A stretch of DNA of 64,000 nt from Halobacterium zhouii (GTDB lineage: Archaea > Halobacteriota > Halobacteria > Halobacteriales > Halobacteriaceae): contig NZ_CP089593.1 in NCBI RefSeq assembly GCF_021249405.1, positions 1,736,001 through 1,800,000 of the forward strand. The letters are read 5' to 3'. Shown piece after piece: positions 35,048-44,709 of the stretch (position 1 is its first letter; the number at the start of each line of letters is the position of its first letter). The translations under genes were made by a program, and so were the position numbers. A model generated the notes under the pieces. It saw only the letters and a program-made list of their open reading frames with translations, ran no database searches and was not told the origin of the DNA.

Positions 35048-36475
35048 ATGTCTGAATCACACGATCTCGTCATCGTCGGAGGCGGTATCAGCGGGGCGTC
35101 ACTCCTCTACACCGCGGCGAAGTTCACCGACGTCGGCTCCATCGCGCTCGTGGAGAAGGAGTCCGAGGTGGCGGCTATCAACTCCCACCACACGAACAAC
35201 TCCCAGACGCTCCACTTCGGGGACATCGAGACGAACTACACCCTCGAGAAGGCCGAGGAAGTAAAGGAGGGCGCAGAACTCCTCGCGGGCTACCTCGAGA
35301 ACCACGACCCCGACCGGGAGATGCACAGCAAGCGCTCGAAGATGGTGCTCGCGGTCGGCGACGAGGAGACAGACCAACTCGAGGCGCGCTACCACGACGA
35401 GGGCTTCGGCGACCTGTTCCCGAAACTCGACGTGCTCGAGCGCGAGGCGATCGCGGACGTCGAACCGAAGGTCGTGGAGGGCCGCGACCCGGACACCGAC
35501 CTCCGAGCGCTCCAGACGCCCGACGGCTACGTCGTGGACTACGGCCGGACCGCGAAGTCCTTCGTCGAGCAGGCCCGCGAAGAAGCGAACGTGGACGTCT
35601 ACACGGACACCGAGGTCACGGACATCGCGGAGACCGACGACGGCTACGCTATCGACACGGACGGCGGGCGGTTCGACGCAGACGTCGCCGTCGTCGCCGC
35701 GGGTTCACACAGCCTCCAGATGGCGAAGGAACTCGGCTACGGCGAGGACCTCGTGTTGCTCCCGGTCGCGGGGAGTTTCTTCCTCGCGGAGGACTTCCTG
35801 AACGGGAAGGTGTACACGCTCCAGATGAAGAAACTCCCGTTCGCCGCGGTGCACGGCGACGCCGACGTGCACGACGACTCGATCACGCGATTCGGGCCGA
35901 CCGCGAAACTCGTGCCCACCCTCGAGCGCGGCCGCCTCTCCACGGTCAGTGACTTCCTGGACGTGTTCGGCCTGAACGTCGCGTCGTTCCTGAGCTACGC
36001 GAACGTGCTCGCCGACCGCGTGCTCCTCCCGTACGTCCTCCGGAACCTCGTCTACGACGTGCCCGAGGTCGGGCGCCGGGCGTTCCTCCCGCACGTCCAG
36101 AAGGTCGTGCCGAGCGCCGACCTCGAGGACATCGAGCGCGCGACGGGCTACGGCGGCGTGCGCCCCCAGATCGTCGACACAAGCGAGAAGTCTCTCGACA
36201 TGGGCGAGGCGAAACTCACGGGCGACGGCGTCATCTTCAACATCACGCCCTCCCCCGGTGCCTCGACGTGCCTGAAGAACGCGATGCGGGACGCCAACCA
36301 GGTCGTGGAGTTCCTCGGCGACGACTACGAGTTCGACGAGGCGGCGTTCCGCGAGGCGACCATCGAGCACTTCCCGCGCCGCCGCGACGACGACAGCGAT
36401 GGGCGCGCCAGCGAGTCTGCCGACGACGGCGGCGAGCGCGACGACGCGGTTGCGACCCCGGACGCCGACGACTGA
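35048..36475 (+). CDS. mqo: FAD-dependent malate:quinone oxidoreductase-like
   Basis: Oxidises malate to oxaloacetate and passes electrons to the quinone pool (peripheral membrane). 475 aa. N-terminal dinucleotide motif LVIVGGGISGASLLYTAAKF, the family block SHHTNNSQTLHFGDIETNY, and a second FAD motif DVAVVAAGSHSLQMAKEL near residue 220. C-terminal region ITPSPGASTCLKNAMRDA is typical. The last ~40 residues are a low-complexity Asp/Ser/Arg tail. Strong family resemblance; specificity for malate is inferred from overall pattern. Confidence 0.85.
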   Translation: MSESHDLVIVGGGISGASLLYTAAKFTDVGSIALVEKESEVAAINSHHTNNSQTLHFGDIETNYTLEKAEEVKEGAELLAGYLENHDPDREMHSKRSKMVLAVGDEETDQLEARYHDEGFGDLFPKLDVLEREAIADVEPKVVEGRDPDTDLRALQTPDGYVVDYGRTAKSFVEQAREEANVDVYTDTEVTDIAETDDGYAIDTDGGRFDADVAVVAAGSHSLQMAKELGYGEDLVLLPVAGSFFLAEDFLNGKVYTLQMKKLPFAAVHGDADVHDDSITRFGPTAKLVPTLERGRLSTVSDFLDVFGLNVASFLSYANVLADRVLLPYVLRNLVYDVPEVGRRAFLPHVQKVVPSADLEDIERATGYGGVRPQIVDTSEKSLDMGEAKLTGDGVIFNITPSPGASTCLKNAMRDANQVVEFLGDDYEFDEAAFREATIEHFPRRRDDDSDGRASESADDGGERDDAVATPDADD

Positions 36476-36817
36476 CGAGCGGAGGGGGTGACCGACGACT
36501 CACTCCGTACTGCTTCTAGCCGACTGCCGCCTACTGCTGCCAGCCGACAGACGAGCGACGCAGGCGTTTTGGTGGCGCGGGCGCTATCAACGACCGGCCG
36601 ATGACGACGCCACCGGGCCGACCCGGGGTGGCTCCCGGAAGTGACGAGCCCTATGAGTGCCGAGGTCCGCATCTCCGCTATCGGGGATGCGTTTTCTAAC
36701 TGAACTGTGAACAGGTGAGTACGGTCGAGGTGTGAACAGGTGGGTACAGTCGAGAGTTGTTTATCTCGACCGGTGGAATCCGTCGTTTGGCCGACGAACC
36801 CCGGGAATTCTTGTGCA
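36476..36817. other. Intergenic region with 25-nt tandem repeat
   Basis: 342 nt between convergent genes. It contains two adjacent 25-nt repeats (36706-36730 and 36731-36755) beginning TGTGAACAGGTG, followed by a small inverted repeat TCGAGAGTTGTTTATCTCGA. No coding signal. Confidence 0.5.
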
Positions 36818-38080
36818 TCAGCCATCCTCCTCTTGCGTTGTCCACGCAACTTCGAGGTCGATGAACGCGTCTGCACTCGTGTTCGTCACTGTCACGCCGC
36901 CAGCGAGTGTCGTCCCGTCGTCCACGCTCGGTGGTCCCGTCGTGGCTTGCCCGAGCGCAACATCCCGGGCCTCGAAGGAGACGGAGGTGCCGTCGGTCTG
37001 GAGGTTCCGCACGGTGTTCGTCGCGCCGTTCACCGCAACGTACGCCCACGCCGACTGGTTCCGAGCATCGGTGTCCGTGAACACGTTTCCGGAGGCACCG
37101 TCGACGATGATGCCAGCGGAGGGGACTGGCGGATTCCGCCCCGGCGGGAGCATGCCCTGGGTACCGGCCACACTGTTGTTCCGGAACGTGCTGTTCGTGG
37201 TGGTGAAGACGACGATGCCGGCGTAACCGTTCTGACTGAAGTTGTTGTCGACGACTGTCATGTTCTCGACGACGTTCCCGATCGGTTCGTCAACCACCCC
37301 GAAGCCCCGAAAGCCGTTCTCGGTCGCGGTGACGTTGCGAACCGTGCTCTCGGACGAGTTCGTCATCTCGACTCCGCTGAACCCGTTGGCTGTCGCCGTG
37401 ACCCGGCGGACTGTGCTATCGACGGAGTCCACCACGTGGACTCCGTTGAACCCGTTGTCGTTCGCCGTAACGTTCTGCACCGTACTCTCGGGGGACCCGA
37501 CTATCTGCACTCCGAACGCAACGTTCTCAGAGGCGGTGGCATTGACCACCGTCGAGCCGGTCGCACCAGCGAGGTCCACACCGACGCCAGTGGTGGAAAC
37601 CGTAACGTCATGAATTGTCGTCCGTGAGGTGTTTCGAACGCTGATACCCCGGAACCACTCGGTGACGGCCACGTTCGTGACGGTGACGTTCGAGAGCGCA
37701 GTGGAGTCACCGGGATGGACGCCGATGCCGACGCCTGCTTCGGGTGGTGGACCCTGCAGCGCGTCGGTTATCTTCTGGCGCGAGACGGGTCCGTCGATGG
37801 TGTGGCCGCCACCGTCGAAGTGGACGTCGCTCGCCCGAATCTCGATGCAGGTGTCCGCGGTGCCGTTCTCGATTGACTCGGTGAGCCGGTACGTTCCCGG
37901 CTCGTCGATAGTGGTGCAGGTGTCGATGGTTGTCGCCTGCTGGACATCGCCTCGGTCGGCACTCGTGGTCGCTCCCCCGATAGAGACGCCCGCGCCCGCA
38001 GCGAGGACGGTCAGTGCCACCAGCACTGTGGCCAGCGTCCGGCGTCTGTTCCACTCCGTCACTACGTCTGGTCGAAGCAT
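36818..38080 (-). CDS. Secreted NosD-like right-handed beta-helix protein
   Basis: 420 aa from ATG 38080 (MLRPDVVTEWNRRR). A signal peptide spans residues ~12-40 (RRTLATVLVALTVLAAGAG). The body has about ten ~24-residue helix turns, each with an N-V-T/A-T core such as RNVTATENGFRGFGV and RRVTATANGFSGVEM, the pattern of NosD/PbH1 repeats. N-terminal part includes CIEIRASDVHFDGGGHTID. No PGF-CTERM or lipobox; anchoring unclear. Likely binds or processes surface polysaccharide; role unknown. An upstream ATG at 38128 adds a polar stretch and is less likely. Confidence 0.8.
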   Translation of the reverse strand: MLRPDVVTEWNRRRTLATVLVALTVLAAGAGVSIGGATTSADRGDVQQATTIDTCTTIDEPGTYRLTESIENGTADTCIEIRASDVHFDGGGHTIDGPVSRQKITDALQGPPPEAGVGIGVHPGDSTALSNVTVTNVAVTEWFRGISVRNTSRTTIHDVTVSTTGVGVDLAGATGSTVVNATASENVAFGVQIVGSPESTVQNVTANDNGFNGVHVVDSVDSTVRRVTATANGFSGVEMTNSSESTVRNVTATENGFRGFGVVDEPIGNVVENMTVVDNNFSQNGYAGIVVFTTTNSTFRNNSVAGTQGMLPPGRNPPVPSAGIIVDGASGNVFTDTDARNQSAWAYVAVNGATNTVRNLQTDGTSVSFEARDVALGQATTGPPSVDDGTTLAGGVTVTNTSADAFIDLEVAWTTQEEDG

Positions 38081-38343
38081 ACCCGCCGGTTCGCCATCAC
38101 TGCTCTTTGTTATCAACCCACACTCCAACGGTAACCGTCAGTGTGTTGGGGCCACGACGGAACCGAATGCGAATTTCTCCCGACCGATCCGGGAATACGT
38201 CCTCCGGACGCCCTTCCGGACAGTTCGAGGAAGAGAACTGTACCGGACTCGCGTGAGACGACAACTCAATTCGGGCCGTTGGCAGGTAACAGACGGTTTC
38301 CGACGCAGAGAGTCCCGTGACGACCCGTTCGCCGGCCGTGTGG

Positions 38344-39408
38344 TTACTCGGTCCACCGTATCTCCTCTTCTCTGTCCGTCGAACGGAGGACGAACGACCC
38401 GGGAGCGAGTGTTCGTTTGAGGACGCTGAGAATGCGGATGATGTACGCCAACAGCAGGACGAACGGAGTCAACGAGAACGCGAACGCCGCACTCGTGACC
38501 AGGTAGACGTTCTGGATTCCCGCGACGGTTCCTGCCACGTCTTGTGCGTCGAACGCGAGAATCATGTACGCAGAAAGTCCCAGAACCGGGAGGGCCGAGT
38601 ACACCATCGCGCGCGAGACGTCGATGAGCTCCCACTGGAAGTAGATAGTCTTGAAGAATCCCCTTGTGGGGCCGAAGAAACGCAGCGTCTCGATGAGTTC
38701 CTCGATTGCGGCGTCCACATCCTCGCCTATCTCCCTCCCGTACTCGTTTTTCAGTCGACGAGCGTCGTGGATTTTCTGCGAGTAGTTGTAGTCCAACACG
38801 GCCGAAAGCACCGAGAACGACCCGAACTCCGCGCCGCGCAGTTCCTCGCGCACCATCTCGGCGTGTTCGAGGACCCCCTCAGCGTATGCGGTGACCTCGT
38901 CCGCGCCGTCGAACTGATTTCCGTCGGCGAGTTCGCGCAACGCGGTGCTCTGTTCTGCGGTCTCCTCGACCAGCGCTCGGAAGAAGGTGGCGGGCTCGGA
39001 CGGGCTGACGTCCAGTCCGAGCGTGGATTCGACGCGCCCCCGGAACTCTTTCTGGGCCTCCAGTCGGTCGTTCTGTTCGCTCAGCGAACCAATTTCCTGT
39101 GAGATGACGAGCTGGGTTACGGTCAGGATGAGTGTGACGCTGGTGATTATCGCGCCCACGATGGCCGAGAACATCGTCGAAATGTCGTCCGTCGTGAGTA
39201 TTTTCATCGTCGTGCTCGGCCCGAACTCCATGAGCGCGACCAGACCGACGAACAGCGCGAGAATCGAGATGATAGTGAGTGTCCAGCGGGACGCGTACAC
39301 CAGTACCCAGATCTTCAGGGTGCTGTCTCCCCCGCGTTCCGCCATCGTGTTGCTGGAGACAGCCTCTGACTTCGGTTCACTCACTACCGTGGTACTTCGG
39401 TGCGACAC
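38344..39408 (-). CDS. Haloarchaeal integral membrane protein, unknown function
   Basis: 354 aa. Four transmembrane segments: ~42-60 (TLTIISILALFVGLVALMEF), ~78-100 (SAIVGAIITSVTLILTVTQL), ~275-293 and ~303-330 (VTSAAFAFSLTPFVLLLAYI). Between the pairs lies a large cytoplasmic-looking helical domain (~105-265) rich in Glu, with HDARRLKNEYGREIGEDVDA. Resembles a DUF2254-like or other two-TM plus helical plug design but I recognise no named family. The start could also be the ATG encoding Met22 (MAERGGDSTLKI). Function unknown. Confidence 0.7.
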   Translation of the reverse strand: MSHRSTTVVSEPKSEAVSSNTMAERGGDSTLKIWVLVYASRWTLTIISILALFVGLVALMEFGPSTTMKILTTDDISTMFSAIVGAIITSVTLILTVTQLVISQEIGSLSEQNDRLEAQKEFRGRVESTLGLDVSPSEPATFFRALVEETAEQSTALRELADGNQFDGADEVTAYAEGVLEHAEMVREELRGAEFGSFSVLSAVLDYNYSQKIHDARRLKNEYGREIGEDVDAAIEELIETLRFFGPTRGFFKTIYFQWELIDVSRAMVYSALPVLGLSAYMILAFDAQDVAGTVAGIQNVYLVTSAAFAFSLTPFVLLLAYIIRILSVLKRTLAPGSFVLRSTDREEEIRWTE

Positions 39409-39483
39409 CAGTAAACCGTTTGGACTGTTGTCACGAACACCGGCGGCTGGGCGACAGTACTCGACGGACCCGAGCGAACCGAA

Positions 39484-40815
39484 CTATCCGCTGTCGCCCT
39501 CCTGGGACGGCTGGACCACGAGGCGCTCGATTCGAGTGTCTTCGGCGGCGACGACCCGGAGTGTGTAGCCGTTCTGTTCGACCTGGTCGCCGACCTCGGG
39601 CGCTCTGCCGAGGTGGCTGAACACGAACCCACCGATAGTCTCGACGTCGTCGCTCTCGAACTCGGTGTTCAGACGGTCGTTCACCATCTGGACTGGAACG
39701 CCGCCGTCGACGACGTACCCGCCGTCGTCCCCTTCCGCGATAGAGGGTTCCTGGGCGGCCGTGTCGAACTCGTCCCGGATCTCGCCGACGATCTCTTCGA
39801 GGATGTCCTCGATGGTCACGATTCCCTCGAAGACTCCCCATTCGTCGATGACGACGGCCATCTGTCCGCCGCCGCGCGTCTGGAACTCGGCGAGAATATC
39901 GTCGATGCGTCGGGTTTCCGGGACCACGAGGATCTCTCGTGCCAGTTCGCGCGCGGTGACCGGGTCGTCGCGGTCCGCCTCGGTTTCGATCGCCCGAAGG
40001 ATGTCCTTCGCGTGGACGAAACCAACCGGTTGTTCCCCGTCGTCGTCGAGCACGAGATAGCGCGTGTAGGTTCCAGTGGCGGCAACCGACCGGAGTTCCG
40101 AGAGCGGCATCGAGGCGGCGACCGTCTCCACGTCCGGGCGCGGAACCATCACCTCGCGGGCGACGGTGTCGCCGAGTTCGAAGACGCTCTCGATCATCTC
40201 GACCTCGTCGAGGTCGATGTGTCCCGTCTCCTGTGACCGTGTGAGGATCATCCGAATCTCCTCCTCGCTGTGCGTCTCCTCGCTCTCGGCCGCCGGTTCG
40301 ACACCGACGAGTCGGGTGAAGTAGTTGGCAGTGCCGTTGAAGACGAGGATACCGGGCATGAACACGTAGTAGAAGAACTTCATGAGCGGCGCGACGAGGA
40401 GCGCGATTCGTTCGGCCTCCTGGATGGCGAACGTCTTCGGTGCGAGTTCGCCGAACACGACGTGGAGGAACGTGATGAAGCCGAACCCGAGCACGAACGC
40501 GACGAGGTGAATCGCGCTGGCGGGGAGCAACTGCTCGAGGATTGGCTCGATGAGCGCCGCCACCGCAGGCTCGCCGATCCACCCGAGTCCGAGTGAGGAG
40601 AGCGTGATTCCGAGTTGGCTGACCGCGAGGTAGCCGTCCAGGTCCTGGATGGCGTCCTGCACCAGGCCTGCGCCGGGTTTGTCTTGCTCGACGAGCGCGT
40701 TCACGCGGGTCGGCCGGATTTTGACGAACGCGAACTCCGCGGCGACGAACACCCCGTTCATGACGACGAGAAAGAACGCGAGGAGGAGTCCCCCCACCGA
40801 TATCAGATCCACCAT
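39484..40815 (-). CDS. CNNM/CorC-HlyC family protein (DUF21, CBS pair, transporter-associated domain)
   Basis: 443 aa. The N-terminal DUF21 membrane domain (~1-185) has three to four helices, including FVAAEFAFVKIRPTRVNALV and HVVFGELAPKTFAIQEAERI, the latter being the CNNM signature. A CBS pair follows (~200-325, with YLVLDDDGEQPVGFVHAKD and MAVVIDEWGVFEGIVTIED). The C-terminal CorC_HlyC domain covers ~340-430. Members handle Mg2+/Co2+ efflux or sodium-magnesium exchange. Start ATG 40815. Transported ion is inferred from the family only. Confidence 0.92.
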   Translation of the reverse strand: MVDLISVGGLLLAFFLVVMNGVFVAAEFAFVKIRPTRVNALVEQDKPGAGLVQDAIQDLDGYLAVSQLGITLSSLGLGWIGEPAVAALIEPILEQLLPASAIHLVAFVLGFGFITFLHVVFGELAPKTFAIQEAERIALLVAPLMKFFYYVFMPGILVFNGTANYFTRLVGVEPAAESEETHSEEEIRMILTRSQETGHIDLDEVEMIESVFELGDTVAREVMVPRPDVETVAASMPLSELRSVAATGTYTRYLVLDDDGEQPVGFVHAKDILRAIETEADRDDPVTARELAREILVVPETRRIDDILAEFQTRGGGQMAVVIDEWGVFEGIVTIEDILEEIVGEIRDEFDTAAQEPSIAEGDDGGYVVDGGVPVQMVNDRLNTEFESDDVETIGGFVFSHLGRAPEVGDQVEQNGYTLRVVAAEDTRIERLVVQPSQEGDSG

Positions 40816-40941
40816 ACCATCCCATCACCGTGTGGGAACTTGTAGGGAGTGGATGCTCACACCAGTGTACGGACCGAAAGCGCTGCGTTCGTCTCGTTCA
40901 CTGTCCACGGAGGATGTCGAGTGATGGTCTCCGACCGCACG

Positions 40942-41856
40942 TCACCGGAACGCTCCGCGGTATTTGCCGAGTTCCGCTATGAGTTCCCGACTCTCCAGTA
41001 GCGCGAATCCGGCGACGATGACGGCGAATCCGACGAGCACCACCGGCTGTATTCGTTCGCCGAGGAACCACCAGCCGACACCGAGGGCGACGAGCGGCAC
41101 GAGGTACGTCACCAGAGTCGCTTTCAGCGGGCCGACCGTCCCCATCAGGGTGAGGTAGCTGACGAATCCGAGTGCGCCGGCGAACACGCCGAGATAGACG
41201 ACCGTCGCAACTGCCAGCGGCGTCAGGTCGACGCTAGCCATCGATTCGCCCGTGACGAGCGCGAATCCGGCGTGGAACGACCCGCCGACCAGCATCGCCC
41301 ACCCGGTGAGCGCCGGAATCGGCATGGTGCTGTGGCTCCGGCGGACGAGGACGGTGCCGAGCGCCACCACCGACACGCCGAGTAACACCAACAGTTTGCC
41401 GACGACGTCGGGGTCGACGAGGTGCGCCGGGTCCGGGCGAACGACGATTGCCACGCCGACGAAACCGACGAGAACAGCGAGGTAGTCCCGACCACTCAGT
41501 CGCTCTGCTGGCAGCAACCCCCACGCGAGGAGTCCGGTGACGACGGGGGAGAAACTGAAGATGACTGCGGCGACGCCGCTGCTGATGAACTGCTGGCCGA
41601 CGAAGCCGAATCCCGTCCCACCGATCATGAAGGCGCCGCCGGCGAGCACCGCCAGCCAGTCCTGGCGCGAGCGCGGGGTCCAGTACTCCTTCGTCGCGCC
41701 GACGTAGGCCAACAGGAGGAGGGCGGAGAGATAGTTCCGACTGGCGGCGAACAACAGCGGCGGAATGAACGAAAGGCCCGTCTTGACGGCCGGAAACGCC
41801 GTTCCGAAGAGGAGCGTGGCGAGGAGGAACAGTCCGACAGTTTGTGAATGTGACAC
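40942..41856 (-). CDS. EamA-family (DMT) transporter
   Basis: 304 aa, about ten hydrophobic segments in two EamA repeats. Starts MSHSQTVGLFLLATLLFGTA, with PAVKTGLSFIPPLLFAASR; the second repeat has LGFVSYLTLMGTVGPLKATL and YLVPLVALGVGWWFLGERI, the classic RxxxxE-like pattern of the family. Divergent, with a 229-nt spacer, from the glycosyltransferase gene. Distinct in sequence from the other EamA gene at 5111-6034, so not a recent duplicate. Substrate unknown. Confidence 0.88.
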   Translation of the reverse strand: MSHSQTVGLFLLATLLFGTAFPAVKTGLSFIPPLLFAASRNYLSALLLLAYVGATKEYWTPRSRQDWLAVLAGGAFMIGGTGFGFVGQQFISSGVAAVIFSFSPVVTGLLAWGLLPAERLSGRDYLAVLVGFVGVAIVVRPDPAHLVDPDVVGKLLVLLGVSVVALGTVLVRRSHSTMPIPALTGWAMLVGGSFHAGFALVTGESMASVDLTPLAVATVVYLGVFAGALGFVSYLTLMGTVGPLKATLVTYLVPLVALGVGWWFLGERIQPVVLVGFAVIVAGFALLESRELIAELGKYRGAFR

Positions 41857-42085
41857 GACTCTGGTACGCTGTTCGACGCAGAGTCACGTATCCTTCGTGA
41901 CAGTAAACGTGTCCGATACTTCGCTACGTTCACGCACGAAACAGCGGGTCCACCACGAGGCGGCCCGCGACAGCGTCAGTCGCTATCGAACAGTAGTGGA
42001 TTCACAGACGGACGCCTCCGTTTGTGGCGTGTGAATCGCCGGATTCGCCACACGGCTTTTTCGTGTCAGCGAACGTCACCCTGGT

Positions 42086-43438
42086 GTGGAGACGCTCACG
42101 CCCAGCGACACCGCCTTCTCCGCTCGCAGCGTCGCGACCGCCGGCGCCGCTGCCGCGCTCTCTGTCGTGCTCGTCGTGCCCGGTCTCGTCGTGCCGGTGT
42201 ACGCCCGGTTCGTGACGTTGGCGGCCCTCGCAGTAGGAGTCGGGGCGGCCGTTCGTCTCGTGGTCGCCGTCGTCGCCGCGGCACCGCGCCGTGAACCGCC
42301 CGCCGAGAGACCGTCAGCGGAACTGCCATCGGTGAGCCTCGTGGTCACGGCGTACAACGAGGCTGACGTGCTGCCGGCGACCATCGACGCCTGCACGAGT
42401 GTCGACTATCCGGACGACCGACTGCAGGTCGTGGTGGGCTACGAGGCGGCGTCGACCGACGACACGGCAGCCATCGCGAAGGCCGCGGCGGACGACAACC
42501 CGAAGGTGACGGCCGTCGAGCGAGACGCATCCCCGGGTGGGAAGGCAAGTGCGACCAACCACGCACTCACGGCGGTGTCCGGCAGTGTCGTCGGCGTGCT
42601 CGACGCCGACCAGCGACTCGAATCCGGAGCGGTGCGGCGGGCGGTTCGATGGTTCGCAGACGACGCGGTGGTCTGCGTGAAAGGGCGGTGCCTCGGGACT
42701 AATCCCGGGGAGTCCCTCGTGGCGCTCTGTGCCACCGCGGATCGGAATCTCGTCGAACGAACCGAGTTCGTGGCCCGCGACCGCCTCGGTGGATTCACCC
42801 TCTTCACGGGCGGACAGGCGTTCTTCCGGGCCGCCACACTCGAATCGGCCGGCGAGTACGACGAGTCGGTACTCCTCGAAGACCTGGATATGGCCTACCG
42901 TCTCCAGCGCGCCGGTGGCACCGTCCGTGTCGACCCGGGCATCGTTACGCGGGAGACGAACCCTGCGTCTGTGTCGGCCTGGTGGCACCAGCGTAAGCGG
43001 TGGGCCCGGGGGGGCATGCAGGTGGCTCGCCGGTATTTCGGGGCGGCGCTCCGCGACGGGCCGCCCGCGCTCCCCGCACGCGTCGACTTCGCGGTGACGC
43101 TTGGATTGCTGCTCGCGCTCCCTGTGTTCGTCCTCGCCGCGCCCCTGGCGGCCGGCGTGTGGCTGACGGCAGTCACCCAATCCCCGGTCGTTCGGTGGCT
43201 CTCGGCGTTCGTGTTCGTCACGCCGTTCGTCGCCTCGTACGGGATGCTTGCGCTCGACGCGCGGGACGGCTACCGGCACGACCGCCGAGAGTACGCTGCG
43301 CCGCTGTTGTTGTGGCCGTACGTCGCCGTGCAGGTCTGGGCCGTCGTCGCCTCGTTCATCGAGGAGTTCGTGTTGCGGCGCCCAGCGCGGTACGTGACGA
43401 GCACGAGCGACGACGGCGACGCCAGCACCCCCGAATGA
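42086..43438 (+). CDS. Membrane glycosyltransferase family 2 (processive type)
   Basis: 450 aa. Two N-terminal transmembrane helices (~15-65), a GT-A domain with VSLVVTAYNEADVLPATID, donor/metal motif VLDADQRLESG, acceptor motif LEDLDMAYRLQR, and the processive signature QRKRW in SAWWHQRKRWARGG. Three or four C-terminal helices follow (including LGLLLALPVFVLAAPLA). This is the layout of cellulose/hyaluronan synthase-like enzymes and of N-glycan poly-hexose transferases; it may build a cell-surface polysaccharide. GTG 42086 is the start. Sugar unknown. Confidence 0.85.
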   Translation: METLTPSDTAFSARSVATAGAAAALSVVLVVPGLVVPVYARFVTLAALAVGVGAAVRLVVAVVAAAPRREPPAERPSAELPSVSLVVTAYNEADVLPATIDACTSVDYPDDRLQVVVGYEAASTDDTAAIAKAAADDNPKVTAVERDASPGGKASATNHALTAVSGSVVGVLDADQRLESGAVRRAVRWFADDAVVCVKGRCLGTNPGESLVALCATADRNLVERTEFVARDRLGGFTLFTGGQAFFRAATLESAGEYDESVLLEDLDMAYRLQRAGGTVRVDPGIVTRETNPASVSAWWHQRKRWARGGMQVARRYFGAALRDGPPALPARVDFAVTLGLLLALPVFVLAAPLAAGVWLTAVTQSPVVRWLSAFVFVTPFVASYGMLALDARDGYRHDRREYAAPLLLWPYVAVQVWAVVASFIEEFVLRRPARYVTSTSDDGDASTPE

Positions 43439-43468
43439 ATTTGTGTCTCGGTAACGTAGAACGTGGAG

Positions 43469-43753
43469 ATGGAAGCTTACGAGCGCGAGTTCCTCAGGCA
43501 GGTGCTCGAGTCCCGTTCGGCGAGCATCGCGAACGGCCTACGGGACGGCCTCCCCGACGAGAACGCTCTGCGCGACAGAGAGCGACTCACGTCGGAAGGC
43601 CAGAACTGGGTTCGGGGCTACCTGACGTGCCGACTGTCGATGGTTCGCGGCGCGTCGACCGGGAACCCGAACCTCTCGAACACTGACTTCGAGATCATCT
43701 CCGAGCTCGTCGACGGGAAACAGAAACAGATCGCGGCGGAACTCTACTCCTGA
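43469..43753 (+). CDS. Small hypothetical protein
   Basis: 94 aa from ATG 43469 (MEAYEREFLRQVLESR); a GTG six nt upstream would add two residues. Mixed helical, soluble; contains ENALRDRERLTSEGQNWVRG and NTDFEIISELVDGKQKQIA. No domain recognised. Codon bias is good. It lies between the glycosyltransferase (30 nt) and the endonuclease/phosphatase gene (9 nt), likely co-transcribed with one or both. Confidence 0.65.
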   Translation: MEAYEREFLRQVLESRSASIANGLRDGLPDENALRDRERLTSEGQNWVRGYLTCRLSMVRGASTGNPNLSNTDFEIISELVDGKQKQIAAELYS

Positions 43754-43762
43754 GTCCACCAC

Positions 43763-44599
43763 ATGGTTGACGACTCCGGGTTACCGCCGTCGCCGCCGTC
43801 CCTCACCGTCCTGACGTACAACGTCAGGTACGCGAACCCGAACGACGCCGAGCAGGTCTGGGAGAACCGCCGCGACGACGTCGCCAGTTGCATCCGCTTT
43901 CACCGCCCGCAACTCGTCGGCCTGCAGGAGGCGGCCCCCGAGCAGGTGCGGGACTTGAGCGAGCGACTGCCGGCGTTCGAGTGGTTGACCGGGGGGCGCT
44001 CGGAGAGCGAGAACGCCGGCGAGTACGTCGCCATCGGCTACGACGCCGACTACCTCGACGCCGAGAGCGAGGACGAGTTCTGGCTCTCGGAGACGCCCTC
44101 GGAACCGGGAAGTCGCGGCTGGGACGCGATGCTCCCGCGACTCGTCCGGTACTCGCGGTTCCGCGACCGCCGCACCGACGACGTGTTCTACCACTTCAAC
44201 ACGCACTTCGACCACCGGGGGGAGACGGCGCGACTAGAGAGCGCGCGACTGCTCCGCGACCGAATCGACGATGTCGCCGCGGAGACGCCGTTCGTGGTCA
44301 CCGGCGACTTCAACGCGCGCCCCTCGACAGACGTCTACCGGACGCTCACGGCAGAGCGCGAGCACGGACGGGCGCTCGTCGACGCACACTATCGGTCGGA
44401 CATCCCGCACCACGGCCCGTTGACCACGATGACCGACTTCCACGACCTCGTCCCCGAGAAGAAGATTGACTACGTTTTCGTCTCCGAGGAGTTGGACGTG
44501 AACGTCCACGGGACGTGCTCGGACCTCGACGAGGAGGGACAGTACCCCTCCGACCACCTTCCCATCCTGACGGTCGTGCAGTACAACCACACGGCCTGA
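43763..44599 (+). CDS. Endonuclease/exonuclease/phosphatase family protein
   Basis: 278 aa, DNase I-like fold. Catalytic landmarks: Asn20 in TYNVRYANP, Glu56 in LVGLQEAAPEQ, GDFNARPSTDVY with the Asp/Asn pair, and the terminal YPSDHLPILTVV with Asp/His. No signal peptide, so probably cytoplasmic, in contrast to secreted nucleases of this group. Substrate could be nucleic acid, phosphoinositol-type lipid or nucleotide; the W/E-rich region HRPQLVGLQ is typical of the sphingomyelinase/nocturnin-like branch. Starts 9 nt after the small upstream gene. Confidence 0.85.
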   Translation: MVDDSGLPPSPPSLTVLTYNVRYANPNDAEQVWENRRDDVASCIRFHRPQLVGLQEAAPEQVRDLSERLPAFEWLTGGRSESENAGEYVAIGYDADYLDAESEDEFWLSETPSEPGSRGWDAMLPRLVRYSRFRDRRTDDVFYHFNTHFDHRGETARLESARLLRDRIDDVAAETPFVVTGDFNARPSTDVYRTLTAEREHGRALVDAHYRSDIPHHGPLTTMTDFHDLVPEKKIDYVFVSEELDVNVHGTCSDLDEEGQYPSDHLPILTVVQYNHTA

Positions 44600-44709
44600 C
44601 CACTGCCGCGTCTCTCACAGGCGCGTGACGACAGCGAGCGCGAACGCCGACTGGTTCGATTGGTAACAACTGTTTTTGACCGCACGCCCCATCATTCGAC
44701 TACGTCGCA

